From the NCBI RefSeq assembly GCF_003031265.1, contig NZ_CP019966.1, positions 558,001 through 622,000 on the forward strand: a stretch of DNA of 64,000 nucleotides. The letters run 5' to 3'. A program made the translations under genes and the position numbers. Below the pieces are notes generated by a model that was not told the DNA's origin, made no database searches, and was given only the letters and a program-made list of their open reading frames with translations. This DNA comes from Rhodopseudomonas palustris (GTDB lineage: Bacteria > Pseudomonadota > Alphaproteobacteria > Rhizobiales > Xanthobacteraceae). Shown one piece after another: positions 1 to 9,441 of the stretch (position 1 is the stretch's first letter; the number at the start of each line of letters is the position of its first letter).

Positions 1-448
1 CGACCGAGGAGTCGACCTGCGCCAATAGCGAGGTCGGCACCTGCACGAAGTCGACGCCGCGGCGCAGGAGCGAAGCGGAGAAGCCTGCAAGATCCCCGAC
101 TACGCCGCCGCCGAGCGCGATCACCAGGTCGTTGCGCTCGATCTTGGCGGCGATCAGAGCCTCGCAGACCTGTTCGAGGCCCGCATAGCTCTTGGAGCTC
201 TCGCCTTCGCCGACGATCACCGACGCATGGGCGATGTCGGCCTGGTCCAGCACCTCCTCGGCGCGCTTCAGCCAGGTCTTCGCCACGGTGCGATCGGTGA
301 CGATCGCAGTGCGTGCGCCGGGCCGCAGCTTGGCGATCCGCTCGCCCAGCGAGGTGATCACGTCGCGGCCGATCACGATCTCATAGGCGCGGTCACCGAG
401 GGCGACTTCGACGGTGATCGGGGCGGAGTGTTTCTGCGGGGCGTTCAT
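1..448 (-). CDS. aroB: 3-dehydroquinate synthase, N-terminal part (cut by window edge)
   Basis: AroB makes 3-dehydroquinate from DAHP, the second step of the shikimate pathway, using NAD and a divalent metal in the cytoplasm. The reverse strand reads [20 protein letters not shown], then the NAD-binding stretch [15 protein letters not shown] and the motif [15 protein letters not shown], all typical of the family. About 149 codons are visible and the C-terminal metal-binding part lies outside the window. The ATG (446–448) overlaps the aroK stop in an ATGA arrangement, so the pair is translationally coupled as aroK–aroB, the usual order in Rhizobiales. Confidence 0.95.
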   Translation of the reverse strand, partial: MNAPQKHSAPITVEVALGDRAYEIVIGRDVITSLGERIAKLRPGARTAIVTDRTVAKTWLKRAEEVLDQADIAHASVIVGEGESSKSYAGLEQVCEALIAAKIERNDLVIALGGGVVGDLAGFSASLLRRGVDFVQVPTSLLAQVDSSV

Positions 449-1062
449 GAAGTCTCGCTCAAGGTTGGGGCGGGCGCGCCGCACAGATAGTGGTGGAGCG
501 CGGCGACGCATTCGTCGACGATCTTTTCGTGCGGCACGTCGCGCGACGCGATGGTGATGTCGGCTTCGCGGTACAGCGGGTAGCGCTCGGCGATCAGGCG
601 GGCGATGGTGCCGGCCGGATCGGGCGTCTTCAGCAGCGGCCGGTCGGCGCGGCGCTTGACCCGGCGCAGGATCACGTCGGCCTCCGCCTCGAGCCACATC
701 GAGATCGCCTTTTCGCGGATCCGGTCACGGGTCTCCTCGCGCATGAAAGCGCCGCCGCCGGTCGCCAGCACCTTGGTGCCACCGTCGAGCAGCCGGGCGA
801 TCACCCGGGCCTCGCCGTCGCGGAAATGCGGCTCGCCGTGGGTTTCGAAGATCTCCGGGATGGTCATTGCCGCGGCCGATTCGATTTCGGTGTCGGCGTC
901 GAGAAACGGCAGCCCAAGCCGCAGCGCCAGGCGGCGCCCGACGGTGGATTTGCCGGCGCCCATCATGCCGATGAGCACGACCGGGCGTTCGCCCAGCGCC
1001 GCGACGATCTCGGCTTCCTCGGGCGACCTGCCGGCAGTAGCCGTCGGTACGGTTTCAGACAT
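445..1062 (-). CDS. aroK: Shikimate kinase
   Basis: A 205-residue cytoplasmic kinase that phosphorylates shikimate at O3 with ATP. The P-loop GMMGAGKST is at residues 32–40, followed by the shikimate-binding aspartate segment [10 protein letters not shown] and the motif ATGGGAFM. A lid-type segment [12 protein letters not shown] follows. About 25 residues precede the core, a common extension in this order. The gene is first in the coupled aroK–aroB pair, with a 4-base overlap at its 3′ end. It is divergent from the small membrane-protein gene at 1201; the 138-base gap between them would hold both promoters. Confidence 0.95.
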   Translation of the reverse strand: MSETVPTATAGRSPEEAEIVAALGERPVVLIGMMGAGKSTVGRRLALRLGLPFLDADTEIESAAAMTIPEIFETHGEPHFRDGEARVIARLLDGGTKVLATGGGAFMREETRDRIREKAISMWLEAEADVILRRVKRRADRPLLKTPDPAGTIARLIAERYPLYREADITIASRDVPHEKIVDECVAALHHYLCGAPAPTLSETS

Positions 1063-1200
1063 TCGCGGCTTCCGTGGGACTGAAAGGGCAAGCTATACTA
1101 CCCCGGTCGCCGGGCTTGCCAGAGTCTCTTGCAAGGGAAGGGCGAACATGGTCGTAGTCGCGCGTCGCCGCCAAACGCCTGCCGCTGCCGAGATTCGCGA

Positions 1201-1347
1201 ATGCCCACCCTGTTTCGGTTCCTGACGGTGATTGGTGTGGTAGGCGGTATCATTTACGGGACCATTTTCGCGCTGGCCAACTTCGTCGGGCCGAACAGCC
1301 GCGAAATGACCGTGACGATCGGCCCGGACAAATTTCTCAAGAAATAG
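1201..1347 (+). CDS. Small conserved membrane protein, unknown function
   Basis: A 48-residue protein starting MPTLFRFLTVIGVVGG. It has a single hydrophobic segment (about residues 5–28) and a short polar C-terminus ending DKFLKK. The open frame continues 24 codons upstream, but the hydrophobic segment right after ATG 1201 makes that the sensible start. It ends 16 bases before xerD, so the two may be cotranscribed. I recall similar one-helix proteins ahead of xerD in Bradyrhizobiaceae; no function is known to me and none can be read from the sequence. Confidence 0.65.
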   Translation: MPTLFRFLTVIGVVGGIIYGTIFALANFVGPNSREMTVTIGPDKFLKK

Positions 1348-1363
1348 CCGTTAGGCTGGTCGC

Positions 1364-2383
1364 ATGCGTCGACCGCGAACCATATCCAAAGCCGCCGTGC
1401 TGCCGGAGCCTGAGCCTCAAGCCGCACCGCTGCGCCCTGCCTCCTATTCGGACGCCGGGCTGACCGAGCTGTTTCTCGACATGATCGCGGCCGAGCAGGG
1501 CGCTTCCGCCAACACGCTCGATGCCTATCGGCGCGATCTGGCGGACCTGTCGCACTTTCTGTTCCGCCGCCGGCTCAGCATCGGCTCCGCCGACACCGCG
1601 GCGCTGCGGGCCTATCTGGCCGATCTCGACAACCGCGGCTTTGCCACCTCCAGCGTCGCCCGCCGGCTGTCGGCGCTGCGCCATCTGTTCCGGTTCATGC
1701 TCAGCGAGCGGATTCGTGCCGACGATCCGGCCGCGATCCTGGCTGGGCCGAAGCGGGGCCGCAGCCTGCCGAAGGTGCTGTCGATTGCCGATGTCGACCG
1801 GCTGCTGGCCTGCGCCCGGCAGGAGACCGATGCCGCGGAGGGGCCGGCTCGGCTGCGCGCGGCGCGGCTGAACTGCCTGCTCGAAGTGCTCTACGCCACC
1901 GGGCTGCGCGTTTCGGAATTGGTGTCGCTGCCGCTCTCAGCGGCGCGGCGCGACGCGCGGATGATCGTGGTCCGCGGCAAGGGCGACAAGGAACGGCTGG
2001 TGCCGCTCAACGCCGGCGCCAAGCAGGCGATGGCGCGCTATCTTGAAGAGGTTGCGGCCGCCACCAAAGAAACCAAAGGCGCGCCGGCCTCGAAATGGCT
2101 GTTTCCGTCCTTCGGCGAGAGCGGGCATCTCACCCGCCAGCATTTTGCCCGCGATCTGAAGGATTTGGCAGCGCGCGCCGGGCTGTCGCCGCGGCTGGTG
2201 AGCCCGCACGTCCTGCGCCACGCCTTCGCCAGTCACCTGCTGCACAACGGCGCCGACCTGCGGATCGTCCAGACGCTGCTCGGTCACAGCGACATCTCGA
2301 CCACGCAGATCTACACCCATGTGGTCGAGGAGCGGCTGAAGAGCCTGGTGCGCGACCTGCACCCGCTCGGCGAAGGCCGCTGA
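1364..2383 (+). CDS. xerD: Tyrosine recombinase XerD
   Basis: Site-specific recombinase that, with XerC, resolves chromosome dimers at dif under FtsK control. It is 339 residues long. The N-terminal SAM-like core-binding domain spans about residues 30–115 and the catalytic domain about 135–330. The full catalytic set is visible: Arg182 (ATGLRVSEL), Lys206 (GKGDKER), His282 and Arg285 (PHVLRH), His308 (GHSD) and nucleophile Tyr317 (QIYTHV). About 25 extra residues precede the first domain. No mobile-element context surrounds it, so this is the housekeeping enzyme rather than a phage integrase. It converges on the cytochrome b561 gene with only six bases between stops. Confidence 0.93.
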   Translation: MRRPRTISKAAVLPEPEPQAAPLRPASYSDAGLTELFLDMIAAEQGASANTLDAYRRDLADLSHFLFRRRLSIGSADTAALRAYLADLDNRGFATSSVARRLSALRHLFRFMLSERIRADDPAAILAGPKRGRSLPKVLSIADVDRLLACARQETDAAEGPARLRAARLNCLLEVLYATGLRVSELVSLPLSAARRDARMIVVRGKGDKERLVPLNAGAKQAMARYLEEVAAATKETKGAPASKWLFPSFGESGHLTRQHFARDLKDLAARAGLSPRLVSPHVLRHAFASHLLHNGADLRIVQTLLGHSDISTTQIYTHVVEERLKSLVRDLHPLGEGR

Positions 2384-2389
2384 GCCGCG

Positions 2390-2965
2390 CTAGCTTTCGG
2401 AAGCCCGGCCGGTCATCCGCGACAGCACTTCGTCGCGCTTGACGAACTGATGCCAGCACACCGCGCCGAGATGCACCGCCAGCACCGCGCCTAGCACCCA
2501 GGCGCCGCGGTCATGCAGCATCTGGCCCCATTCGGAGAGGGCGTGATCGCGCGGCACCAGACGTGGCCATTGAAACAGTCCGAACCACGGCAGCGAGTAG
2601 CCGCCGGCGCCGGAGAACAGATAGCCGCTGAGCGGCATGAACAGCATCAGGCCATAGAGTGCCAGATGGCCGGCGCGGGCCGCCATTTCGGTGAGATGTC
2701 CGAGCGGCCGCCGATATGGCGGCTCGCCGCTGACCAGCCGCCATACGATGCGGACGATGAGCAGCGCCAGGATGGTGAAGCCGATCGATTTGTGCAGTTC
2801 GAGCAAACCCTGCCGTGGCTGCTGGCCTGATGGATAGTAGGCCGACACGATGCCGAGCCCGATCGCCGCGAAGATCAGCAACGCCATCGACCAGTGCAGC
2901 CAGCGCTGCGCGCGCCCGAACATGAAGCGATCGGTCGAGATGGGAGCGTCGTCTGAGGCGGTCAT
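2390..2965 (-). CDS. Cytochrome b561 family protein
   Basis: A 191-residue inner-membrane dihaem cytochrome with four predicted transmembrane helices. Candidate haem-ligand histidines lie in RWLHWSM (His24), LELHKSIGF, RAGHLALYG and the last helix AVHLGAVCWHQF. Members of this prokaryotic b561 family pass electrons between quinol and periplasmic acceptors, and a superoxide:quinone role is known for E. coli CybB. The partner here cannot be read. The gene stands alone between xerD (convergent) and accA (divergent). Confidence 0.88.
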   Translation of the reverse strand: MTASDDAPISTDRFMFGRAQRWLHWSMALLIFAAIGLGIVSAYYPSGQQPRQGLLELHKSIGFTILALLIVRIVWRLVSGEPPYRRPLGHLTEMAARAGHLALYGLMLFMPLSGYLFSGAGGYSLPWFGLFQWPRLVPRDHALSEWGQMLHDRGAWVLGAVLAVHLGAVCWHQFVKRDEVLSRMTGRASES

Positions 2966-3239
2966 GTTGGACTTTCTGGCTAGGGCAGGGGCGGTGCCGA
3001 GCCATCAGATCGGCGAATGAAAATCAACTTACCGAAGCGTCATCGATTTCGACCGCAGCCGGCAGCGCTTCTGCGGTTCAACCGCCGGCTGCCGGCCACC
3101 TGACCGGCGCGAGCCGCGCCGGCTGGTGCACGATCCGGCGCTGCGGCAGTTGTCCCAGCCGCTTGACTTGGCTCCCGGATGGCTTGAAAAGCCGGGCGGC
3201 CCTATCGGCCGCAGCTTTCCTCCCCATATCGCCAAAGTC

Positions 3240-4202
3240 ATGTCCGGGCCCATGCGCAGCTATCTCGACTTCGAAAAGCCGGTGGCGGAACTCGATTCCA
3301 AGATCGACGAATTGCGCACGCTCGCGGCCTCCGGCAGCGACATCCACGAGGAAATCGAGAAGATCGAAGAGAAAGCGCAGCAGGCGCTGCAGGATCTCTA
3401 TGCGGCGCTGACGCCGTGGCAGAAGACCCAGGTCGCGCGTCATCCGCAGCGGCCGCACTGTGTCGATTACATCGAAGGTCTGATCACCGAGTTCACGCCT
3501 TTGGCCGGCGACCGCAAGTTCGGCGACGACGAGGCGCTGGTGGGCGGCTTCGGCCGCTTCCGCGGCGAAGCCGTCTGCGTCATCGGCCAGGAAAAGGGTT
3601 CGACCACCGAAACCCGGCTCCGGCATAATTTCGGCATGGCGCGGCCGGAAGGCTATCGCAAGGCCGTGCGGCTGATGGAAATGGCCGACCGCTTCGATCT
3701 GCCGGTGCTGTCGCTGGTCGATACCGCCGGCGCCTATCCGGGGATCGGCGCCGAGGAGCGCGGCCAGGCCGAGGCGATCGCCCGCTCGACCGACGCCTGC
3801 CTGCAGCTCGGCGTGCCCAACGTCGCGTTGGTGATCGGTGAGGGTGGCTCCGGCGGCGCGATCGCGATCGCCACCGCCAACAAGGTGCTGATGCTCGAAC
3901 ACGCCGTGTACAGCGTGATCTCGCCCGAAGCGGCATCCTCGATCCTGTGGCGCGACGGCACCAAGGCGCAGGAAGCGGCGAATTCGATGAAGATCACTGC
4001 CCAGGACCTGCTGAGGTTCGGCGTGATCGACCAGATCCTGGCCGAACCGAAGGGCGGCGCCCATCGCGATCCAGAAGCGATGATCGCCACCGCCGGCGAT
4101 GCGATCGCGGCCGCCTTTGCCGAGCTGAAGGGCCAGGGCCGCGATGCGATCCGCGCCCAGCGCCGGCAGAAGTTCCTCGATATCGGCCGCAAGCTGGCCT
4201 GA
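3240..4202 (+). CDS. accA: Acetyl-CoA carboxylase carboxyltransferase, alpha subunit
   Basis: AccA and AccD form the carboxyltransferase that moves the carboxyl from biotin to acetyl-CoA, making malonyl-CoA for fatty-acid synthesis. I chose ATG 3240 ([14 protein letters not shown]) because the family begins almost exactly there and the result, 320 residues, is the usual length; the frame stays open 38 codons further upstream. The crotonase-fold segment includes [13 protein letters not shown], the CoA/oxyanion region [16 protein letters not shown] and [11 protein letters not shown]. The carboxybiotin side has [10 protein letters not shown]. It is monocistronic as far as the window shows. Confidence 0.95.
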   Translation: MSGPMRSYLDFEKPVAELDSKIDELRTLAASGSDIHEEIEKIEEKAQQALQDLYAALTPWQKTQVARHPQRPHCVDYIEGLITEFTPLAGDRKFGDDEALVGGFGRFRGEAVCVIGQEKGSTTETRLRHNFGMARPEGYRKAVRLMEMADRFDLPVLSLVDTAGAYPGIGAEERGQAEAIARSTDACLQLGVPNVALVIGEGGSGGAIAIATANKVLMLEHAVYSVISPEAASSILWRDGTKAQEAANSMKITAQDLLRFGVIDQILAEPKGGAHRDPEAMIATAGDAIAAAFAELKGQGRDAIRAQRRQKFLDIGRKLA

Positions 4203-4573
4203 TCGGGACCGGCTCGCTGCCGGTCCGCCGGATTGATCAACTCTTAACCAAATCCGCACCGCTGGTTCGAAATTCGGCGCTCGGCCGCAGTTTCGCCGCG
4301 CGCCGGCGATTCAATGTTCCTTGACCATGATCTCCGGACCGCCCTGCCGCCGGCCTGATCGGCTTGCGACCCCAAGGGCTTAAGGATAATCTTGGCAGAC
4401 TGCACACGGCCCCAGCGGTTTGGGGCCAACGCGGTGCAGAGTTTGGTAAATGCGAGCGGTCGAATCCGCCGGATCTTGCAAGATCCGGTGCCGGAGATGG
4501 CCGCGCGGAAGCTGGACGACTGGATAGCTCGAATGTGGGGTGCGGGTTTGCCGGTCGTCGGGGGAGCTTCGTG
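4203..4573. other. 371-base gap between accA and the L,D-transpeptidase-fold gene
   Basis: This gap holds a small hairpin just after accA (stem gaccggc 4207–4213 with gccggtc 4219–4225, no T-run), a G/C hairpin near 4410–4430, and a perfect 20-base palindrome (listed separately). An open frame runs through from 4364, but its upstream part lacks a plausible start and is best read as noncoding. Confidence 0.5.
4469..4488. promoter_or_regulatory. Perfect 20-bp palindrome upstream of the lipoprotein gene
   Basis: The halves ccggatcttg and caagatccgg are exact reverse complements with no spacer. It lies 85 bases ahead of the chosen GTG start at 4574. It could be a dimeric repressor operator or a 10-bp stem; nothing in the sequence names the regulator. 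Confidence 0.4.
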
Positions 4574-6007
4574 GTGACGAAAAGCCCGCTTGTACGCGCG
4601 CTGATGCTGACAGCTGCGCTCGCGACGATGCCTTTGCTCGCCGGCTGCAACAGCGATCAGATGGCGCTGGCGACCAATGCCAAGGCCAACCAGCCGGTGC
4701 CGCCCAAGCTGGTCGCGGCGATGCAGGAAAAGAACATGGACCTGCAGTCGCCGATCCTGGTGCGACTGTTCAAGCAGGAAGCCGAGCTCGAGGTCTGGAA
4801 GCAGGACCGCACTGGCGTTTTCCAACTGCTGAAGTCCTATCCGATCTGCCGCTGGTCCGGCGATCTGGGGCCGAAAATCCGCGAAGGCGATCGTCAGGCA
4901 CCCGAGGGATTCTATTCGATCTCGCCGGGCCAGATGAACCCGCAGTCCTCGTACTATCTATCGTTCAACACCGGCTATCCGAACGCGTTCGACAAGTCGC
5001 TCGGCCGCACCGGCTCGCAGCTGATGGTGCACGGCGATTGCTCGTCGCGCGGCTGCTACGCGATGACCGACGAGCAGATCGCCGAGATCTACGCGCTCGG
5101 GCGCGAGTCGTTCTTCGGCGGCCAGCGCGCGTTCCAGCTGCAGGCCTATCCGTTCAAGATGACGCCGGTGAACTTCGCCAAGCATCGCAACAACCCGAAC
5201 ATGCCGTTCTGGAAGATGCTGAAGGAAGGCTACGACCATTTCGAAGTCACCCGGCAGGAGCCGAAGGTCGACTTCTGCGAGCATAAATACGTGTTCGATG
5301 CCGCGCCGCCGCCCGGCTCGAGCAGGCCGTTGCAGTTCAACGCCTCGGCCAAGTGTCCGACCTACGAGATTCGTCCCGACATCGCCGAGGCGGTGCGCGA
5401 GAAGGACAAGCAGGACAACATCAAGATCGCCGAGCTGGTGGCCAAGGGCACCCCGGTAGCTCGGCTGAACACCGGCATCGACGGCGGCATGAATCACGTG
5501 TTCGCCTCGAAGATTCCGGATGCCTCGACCGGCCTGTCGGAAGTGCCCGAGGACAAGTCGCTGTCGGTCGCCTCGTTCGATCGCGCGCCCGGCACCATTC
5601 CGCCGACGGTCAATCCGCCGCGTCCCTCGGATAATCTGCTGGTCGCCGCTCCGGCGGAACCGAATGCATCCGCCGCGAAGGCACGCGTCGCCTCGGCGTC
5701 GAAGGACGACATCGGCGGACTGCTCGCTGGCAGCCACAAGCCTGGCGAATCCACCGCGGCCGCCCGGCCGGCGCCGTCTGCGCCGGCTAGCACCGCGGCG
5801 CGCCACGAGCCGGCGCCGCGTCCGCAAGGCGCCGCGCCGAAGGCTGCCGAGACCAAGCAGGCCGCTGCGTCGCGGCCGCCGCTGAAGCCGAGCGTCGATG
5901 CCGAAACCACCTCGTCGGCCCCCGCCAGGCCGTCTGGCATGATCTCCGGCGGCGCGCCGGTGGTATCGTCGAACTCGTTCGACAGCCGGTTCTCGGCGTT
6001 CCGCTGA
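4574..6007 (+). CDS. L,D-transpeptidase-fold (YkuD) lipoprotein, DpaA/YafK-like
   Basis: A 477-residue exported protein. The N-terminus VTKSPLVRALML…LLAGC carries a lipoprotein signal with lipobox LLAGC, so Cys25 would be lipidated. I therefore start at GTG 4574, preceded by a GGGGGAG ribosome site, instead of further upstream. The YkuD catalytic motif is HGDCSSRGCYAM with nucleophile Cys161. The SxGCYAMT form is that of E. coli YafK/DpaA, which detaches Braun lipoprotein from peptidoglycan; most true transpeptidases have SHGC. The last ~150 residues are low-complexity Ala/Pro-rich (AAARPAPSAPAS), probably a disordered wall-spanning tail. Transpeptidase or amidase activity cannot be decided here. 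Confidence 0.82.
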   Translation: MTKSPLVRALMLTAALATMPLLAGCNSDQMALATNAKANQPVPPKLVAAMQEKNMDLQSPILVRLFKQEAELEVWKQDRTGVFQLLKSYPICRWSGDLGPKIREGDRQAPEGFYSISPGQMNPQSSYYLSFNTGYPNAFDKSLGRTGSQLMVHGDCSSRGCYAMTDEQIAEIYALGRESFFGGQRAFQLQAYPFKMTPVNFAKHRNNPNMPFWKMLKEGYDHFEVTRQEPKVDFCEHKYVFDAAPPPGSSRPLQFNASAKCPTYEIRPDIAEAVREKDKQDNIKIAELVAKGTPVARLNTGIDGGMNHVFASKIPDASTGLSEVPEDKSLSVASFDRAPGTIPPTVNPPRPSDNLLVAAPAEPNASAAKARVASASKDDIGGLLAGSHKPGESTAAARPAPSAPASTAARHEPAPRPQGAAPKAAETKQAAASRPPLKPSVDAETTSSAPARPSGMISGGAPVVSSNSFDSRFSAFR

Positions 6008-6043
6008 GGCGGCTCGCTCTTATTCTTCAAAGTCCATCGGCCA

Positions 6044-6166
6044 GTCATTCCGGGTTCGCTCGCGTCAGCGAGCGAACCCGGAATCTCGCCGGGCTGGGCA
6101 CCGGCACGATTTCAATAACCTCTGGATTTCGGGTTCGCGCAGCTTTGCTGCGCGCCCCGGAATGAC
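6044..6166. repeat. Composite intergenic repeat with two hairpins
   Basis: Starts gtcattccgggtt and ends ccccggaatgac, so its ends mirror each other. The left half is a perfect 17-bp inverted repeat (6047–6063 with 6068–6084, 4-base loop). The right half is an imperfect one (about 6127–6143 with 6147–6163). It resembles the elements at 14620 and 59590. Confidence 0.6.
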
Positions 6167-6204
6167 CGCTACGGCGGCCGACTTTCCAGACAGCAAACAG
6201 CAAA

Positions 6205-6228
6205 ATGCCCGGCGGTGAGGCCGGGCAT
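6205..6228 (-). terminator. Rho-independent terminator of secA
   Basis: Stem atgcccggc (6205–6213) with gccgggcat (6220–6228), 6-base loop. Read on the minus strand it is followed by TTTTG. It lies 30 bases after the secA stop. Confidence 0.75.
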
Positions 6229-6258
6229 CGCTGAGTGTCTTGATCTGCTTTGCGGCGC

Positions 6259-9099
6259 TTAGGCGTAGCGGCCGTGGCAATGCTTGTACTTCTTGCCGCT
6301 TCCGCACGGGCAGTCCTCGTTGCGGCCGACCTTGCCCCAGGTCTCGGGCTTGGTCGGATCGCGGTCCGCCTTGTCGGCGATTTGCGCCGGCGCCAGCGTC
6401 ACGCTGGCAAGCGCCATCTCGTCCTGGCCGGTGTCGGGGTCCATCTTGTGGACCTCCATCGGCGGCAGTTCCTGCGGCTGATCCGGCGGAATGATCTCGA
6501 CGCGCATCAGCTGCGCCGTCACAGCCTCGCGCAGGTGCGAGCTCATCTCCTGGAAGAGATTGAAGGCTTCGGACTTGTACTCCTGCAAGGGATCGCGCTG
6601 GCCGTAGCCGCGCAGGCCGATCACTTGGCGCAGGTGATCGAGCATCACCAGGTGCTCGCGCCACAGATGGTCGAGGGTCTGCAGCAGGATGCTCTTCTCG
6701 GCGTAGCGCATCACGTCCGCGCCCCACTGACCGACCTTGGCGGCCATGTGCTCGTCGAACACCCGCTCCAGCCGCGTGATCAGCTCTTCGTCGGCGATGC
6801 CCTCTTCCTTGGCCCATTCGTCGACCGGAATGTCGAGGCCGACCACGCGCTCGACCTCGGCCTTCAGCCCGGCGACGTCCCACTGCTCCGCATAAGCGTG
6901 CTCGGGCACGTACTTGGCGACCAGGTCCTCGATGTAGGTGTGGCGCATATCGGCGACCGTTTCGGCCACGCTGTCTTCCTTCATCAGCTCGATGCGCTGA
7001 TCGAAGATCACCTTGCGTTGGTCGTTCTGAACGTCGTCGAATTTCAGCAGGTTCTTGCGGATGTCGAAGTTGCGCGCCTCGACCTTCTGCTGCGCCTTTT
7101 CCAGCGCCTTGTTGATCCACGGATGGATGATCGCCTCGCCTTCCTTCAGGCCGAGGCGGGTCAGCATAGTGTCCAGCTTGTCGGAGCCGAAGATCCGCAT
7201 CAGGTCGTCTTCCAGCGACAGGAAGAACTTCGAGCGGCCCGGGTCGCCCTGACGGCCGGAACGGCCGCGCAGCTGGTTGTCGATACGGCGGCTCTCGTGA
7301 CGTTCGGAGCCGATGATGTACAGGCCGCCGGGGCGCTTGGCGGTCTTGGCCGGCTTGTTGCCCTTGGCGGGCTCGATTTCGATTTCGTCCTCGGCCTTCA
7401 GCACGATGTCGCGGAAGCGCTCGATGTCGGCCTTGATCTCGGTGATCTTCGCCGCCCGCTCGGCCTCGTCGGTGATGTGTGCGGCTTCCTGCTGAATCCG
7501 CATCTCCAGCGAACCGCCGAGCTTAATGTCGGTACCGCGGCCGGCCATGTTGGTGGCGATGGTGATCGCGCCCGGCACGCCGGCTTCGGCGACGATATAG
7601 GCTTCCTGCTCGTGGAAGCGCGCGTTCAGCACCGCGAACAGCTTCGCCGGCTTGCCGGCGCGGGCGGCGGCGTACAGCTTGTCCATCCCCTTCGGGTCGG
7701 TGAAGTCGATCTGCTTGTAGCCGTTCTTCTTCAGATATTCGGCCAGCACCTCGGACTTTTCGATCGAGGCGGTGCCGACCAGCACCGGCTGCATTCGCTT
7801 GTTGGCACGCTCGACCTCGGCGAGGATCGCGGCGTACTTCTCCTGCTGGGTGCGATACACCTCGTCGTCTTCGTCGAGACGGGCAATCGGCAGGTTGGTC
7901 GGAATCTCGACCACTTCGAGCTTGTAGATGTCGAAGAACTCGTCGGCCTCGGTGGCCGCCGTACCGGTCATGCCGGCGAGCTTGTCGTACATCCGGAAGT
8001 AATTCTGGAAGGTGATCGACGCCAGCGTCTGGTTTTCCGGCTGGACGGTGACGTGTTCCTTGGCTTCCAGCGCCTGGTGCAGGCCTTCCGAATAGCGCCG
8101 GCCCTGCATCATGCGGCCGGTGAATTCGTCGATGATCACCACCTCGTCGTTGCGGACGATGTAGTCCTTGTCGCGCTGGAATAGCGCATGGGCGCGTAGC
8201 GCCTGGTTGACGTGGTGCACCACCGAGACGTTTTCGACGTCGTACAGCGACTCGCCGCGAAGCTGGCCGGCGTCGCGCAGCAGCGTCTCGATCTTCTCCA
8301 TACCGGCTTCGGTCAGCGTCACGGTGCGCTGCTTCTCGTCGACGTCGTAGTCCGACTTGTCGAGCCGCGGGATGAAGGTGTCGATGGTGTTGTAGAAGTC
8401 CGAACGGTCGTCGAGCGGACCGGAGATGATCAGCGGGGTGCGGGCTTCGTCGATCAGGATCGAGTCGACTTCGTCGACGATCGCGAAATTGTGCCCGCGC
8501 TGGACCATGTCCTCCAGCCGGTACTTCATATTGTCGCGCAGATAGTCGAAGCCGTACTCGTTGTTGGTGCCGTAGGTGATGTCGCAGGCATAGGCCGCCT
8601 GGCGCTGGGCGTCGTCGAGCCCGTGCACGATCACGCCGGTGGTCATGCCGAGGAAACCGTAGATCTGGCCCATCCAGCCGGAGTCGCGCTTGGCGAGGTA
8701 ATCGTTGACGGTGACGACGTGGACGCCCTTGCCGGCGAGTGCGTTGAGGTACACGGCGAGCGTCGCGACCAGGGTTTTACCTTCGCCGGTCTTCATCTCG
8801 GCGATGTCGCCCTCGTGCAGCACCATGCCGCCGATCAGCTGAACGTCGAAGTGACGCTGACCGAGGGTGCGCTTGGCGGCTTCGCGGACGGTGGCGAACG
8901 CCGGTACCAGCAGGTCGTCGAGGGTCTTGCCGTTGGCGAGCTCGGCGCGGAATTCAGCGGTACGGGCGCGCAGCGCCTCGTCGGACAGCGCGGCCAGTTC
9001 CGGTTCGAGCGCGTTGATCGCGGCGACCCGCGTCTGGTAGCCCTTGACCCTGCGGTCGTTAGCGGAGCCGAAGAGTTTGCGGGCGAGCGCGCCGATCAT
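6259..9099 (-). CDS. secA: Preprotein translocase ATPase SecA
   Basis: SecA drives unfolded preproteins through SecYEG. The protein has 946 residues, the usual alphaproteobacterial size. NBD1 Walker A MKTGEGKT is at residues 102–109 and Walker [15 protein letters not shown] is near residue 205. The preprotein cross-linking domain follows, then NBD2 with GTDIKLGG and [10 protein letters not shown]. The C-terminus has the zinc-binding [14 protein letters not shown] that contacts SecB. The start [16 protein letters not shown] matches the family. It is divergent from the parvulin gene, an export-related neighbour, and has its own terminator. Confidence 0.98.
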   Translation of the reverse strand: MIGALARKLFGSANDRRVKGYQTRVAAINALEPELAALSDEALRARTAEFRAELANGKTLDDLLVPAFATVREAAKRTLGQRHFDVQLIGGMVLHEGDIAEMKTGEGKTLVATLAVYLNALAGKGVHVVTVNDYLAKRDSGWMGQIYGFLGMTTGVIVHGLDDAQRQAAYACDITYGTNNEYGFDYLRDNMKYRLEDMVQRGHNFAIVDEVDSILIDEARTPLIISGPLDDRSDFYNTIDTFIPRLDKSDYDVDEKQRTVTLTEAGMEKIETLLRDAGQLRGESLYDVENVSVVHHVNQALRAHALFQRDKDYIVRNDEVVIIDEFTGRMMQGRRYSEGLHQALEAKEHVTVQPENQTLASITFQNYFRMYDKLAGMTGTAATEADEFFDIYKLEVVEIPTNLPIARLDEDDEVYRTQQEKYAAILAEVERANKRMQPVLVGTASIEKSEVLAEYLKKNGYKQIDFTDPKGMDKLYAAARAGKPAKLFAVLNARFHEQEAYIVAEAGVPGAITIATNMAGRGTDIKLGGSLEMRIQQEAAHITDEAERAAKITEIKADIERFRDIVLKAEDEIEIEPAKGNKPAKTAKRPGGLYIIGSERHESRRIDNQLRGRSGRQGDPGRSKFFLSLEDDLMRIFGSDKLDTMLTRLGLKEGEAIIHPWINKALEKAQQKVEARNFDIRKNLLKFDDVQNDQRKVIFDQRIELMKEDSVAETVADMRHTYIEDLVAKYVPEHAYAEQWDVAGLKAEVERVVGLDIPVDEWAKEEGIADEELITRLERVFDEHMAAKVGQWGADVMRYAEKSILLQTLDHLWREHLVMLDHLRQVIGLRGYGQRDPLQEYKSEAFNLFQEMSSHLREAVTAQLMRVEIIPPDQPQELPPMEVHKMDPDTGQDEMALASVTLAPAQIADKADRDPTKPETWGKVGRNEDCPCGSGKKYKHCHGRYA

Positions 9100-9441
9100 G
9101 CCAGCTTCCTGTTGTTGCGGTGTGACTTCGCAGCCTTGATGCCGTTCGCTCGAGCCACTATCAACTCATCGTGACGCTCAGGCACCTATCAGGATACAGG
9201 TGCGCGCGCGAAATGATTGGTAATCCAGCAATCCGAGGGCCGGCTGCCCAGGGTGCGGTCGCGCGACGACCGCCCGACCCGAGCCTGTGGCGGCACAGAT
9301 ATGGCTGGGCCTGAGGGTTGTCAACGCGCCCGCCTTTCAAGGATTTCATCATTTTGACAGAGTTTTCGCGTTGCCAAGGCACCGCGATTGGGTGACTGTT
9401 CCGCCGCCCCGACACCCCGGCTTTCAAGACAAGGATTTTCC
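9100..9441. other. 342-base divergent intergenic region, secA / parvulin
   Basis: This gap should hold the promoters of both genes. A TTGACA (9354–9359) stands 83 bases before the parvulin start, but no convincing −10 box follows at normal spacing. The open frames through this stretch have no ribosome site or recognisable protein. I see no RNA gene. Confidence 0.4.

Noticed and set aside
1364..2383. Tyrosine recombinase as a sign of an integrated element
   Set aside because: The protein is XerD by length and motifs, and its neighbours are housekeeping genes with no attachment repeats.
6250..8184. Long plus-strand open frame (644 codons) opposite secA
   Set aside because: It mirrors secA codons in GC-rich DNA, has a His/Leu/Val/Asp-biased composition and no domain; secA on the other strand is certain.
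9354..9359. TTGACA as −35 of the parvulin gene
   Set aside because: No acceptable −10 at 16–18 bases downstream; not listed as a promoter.
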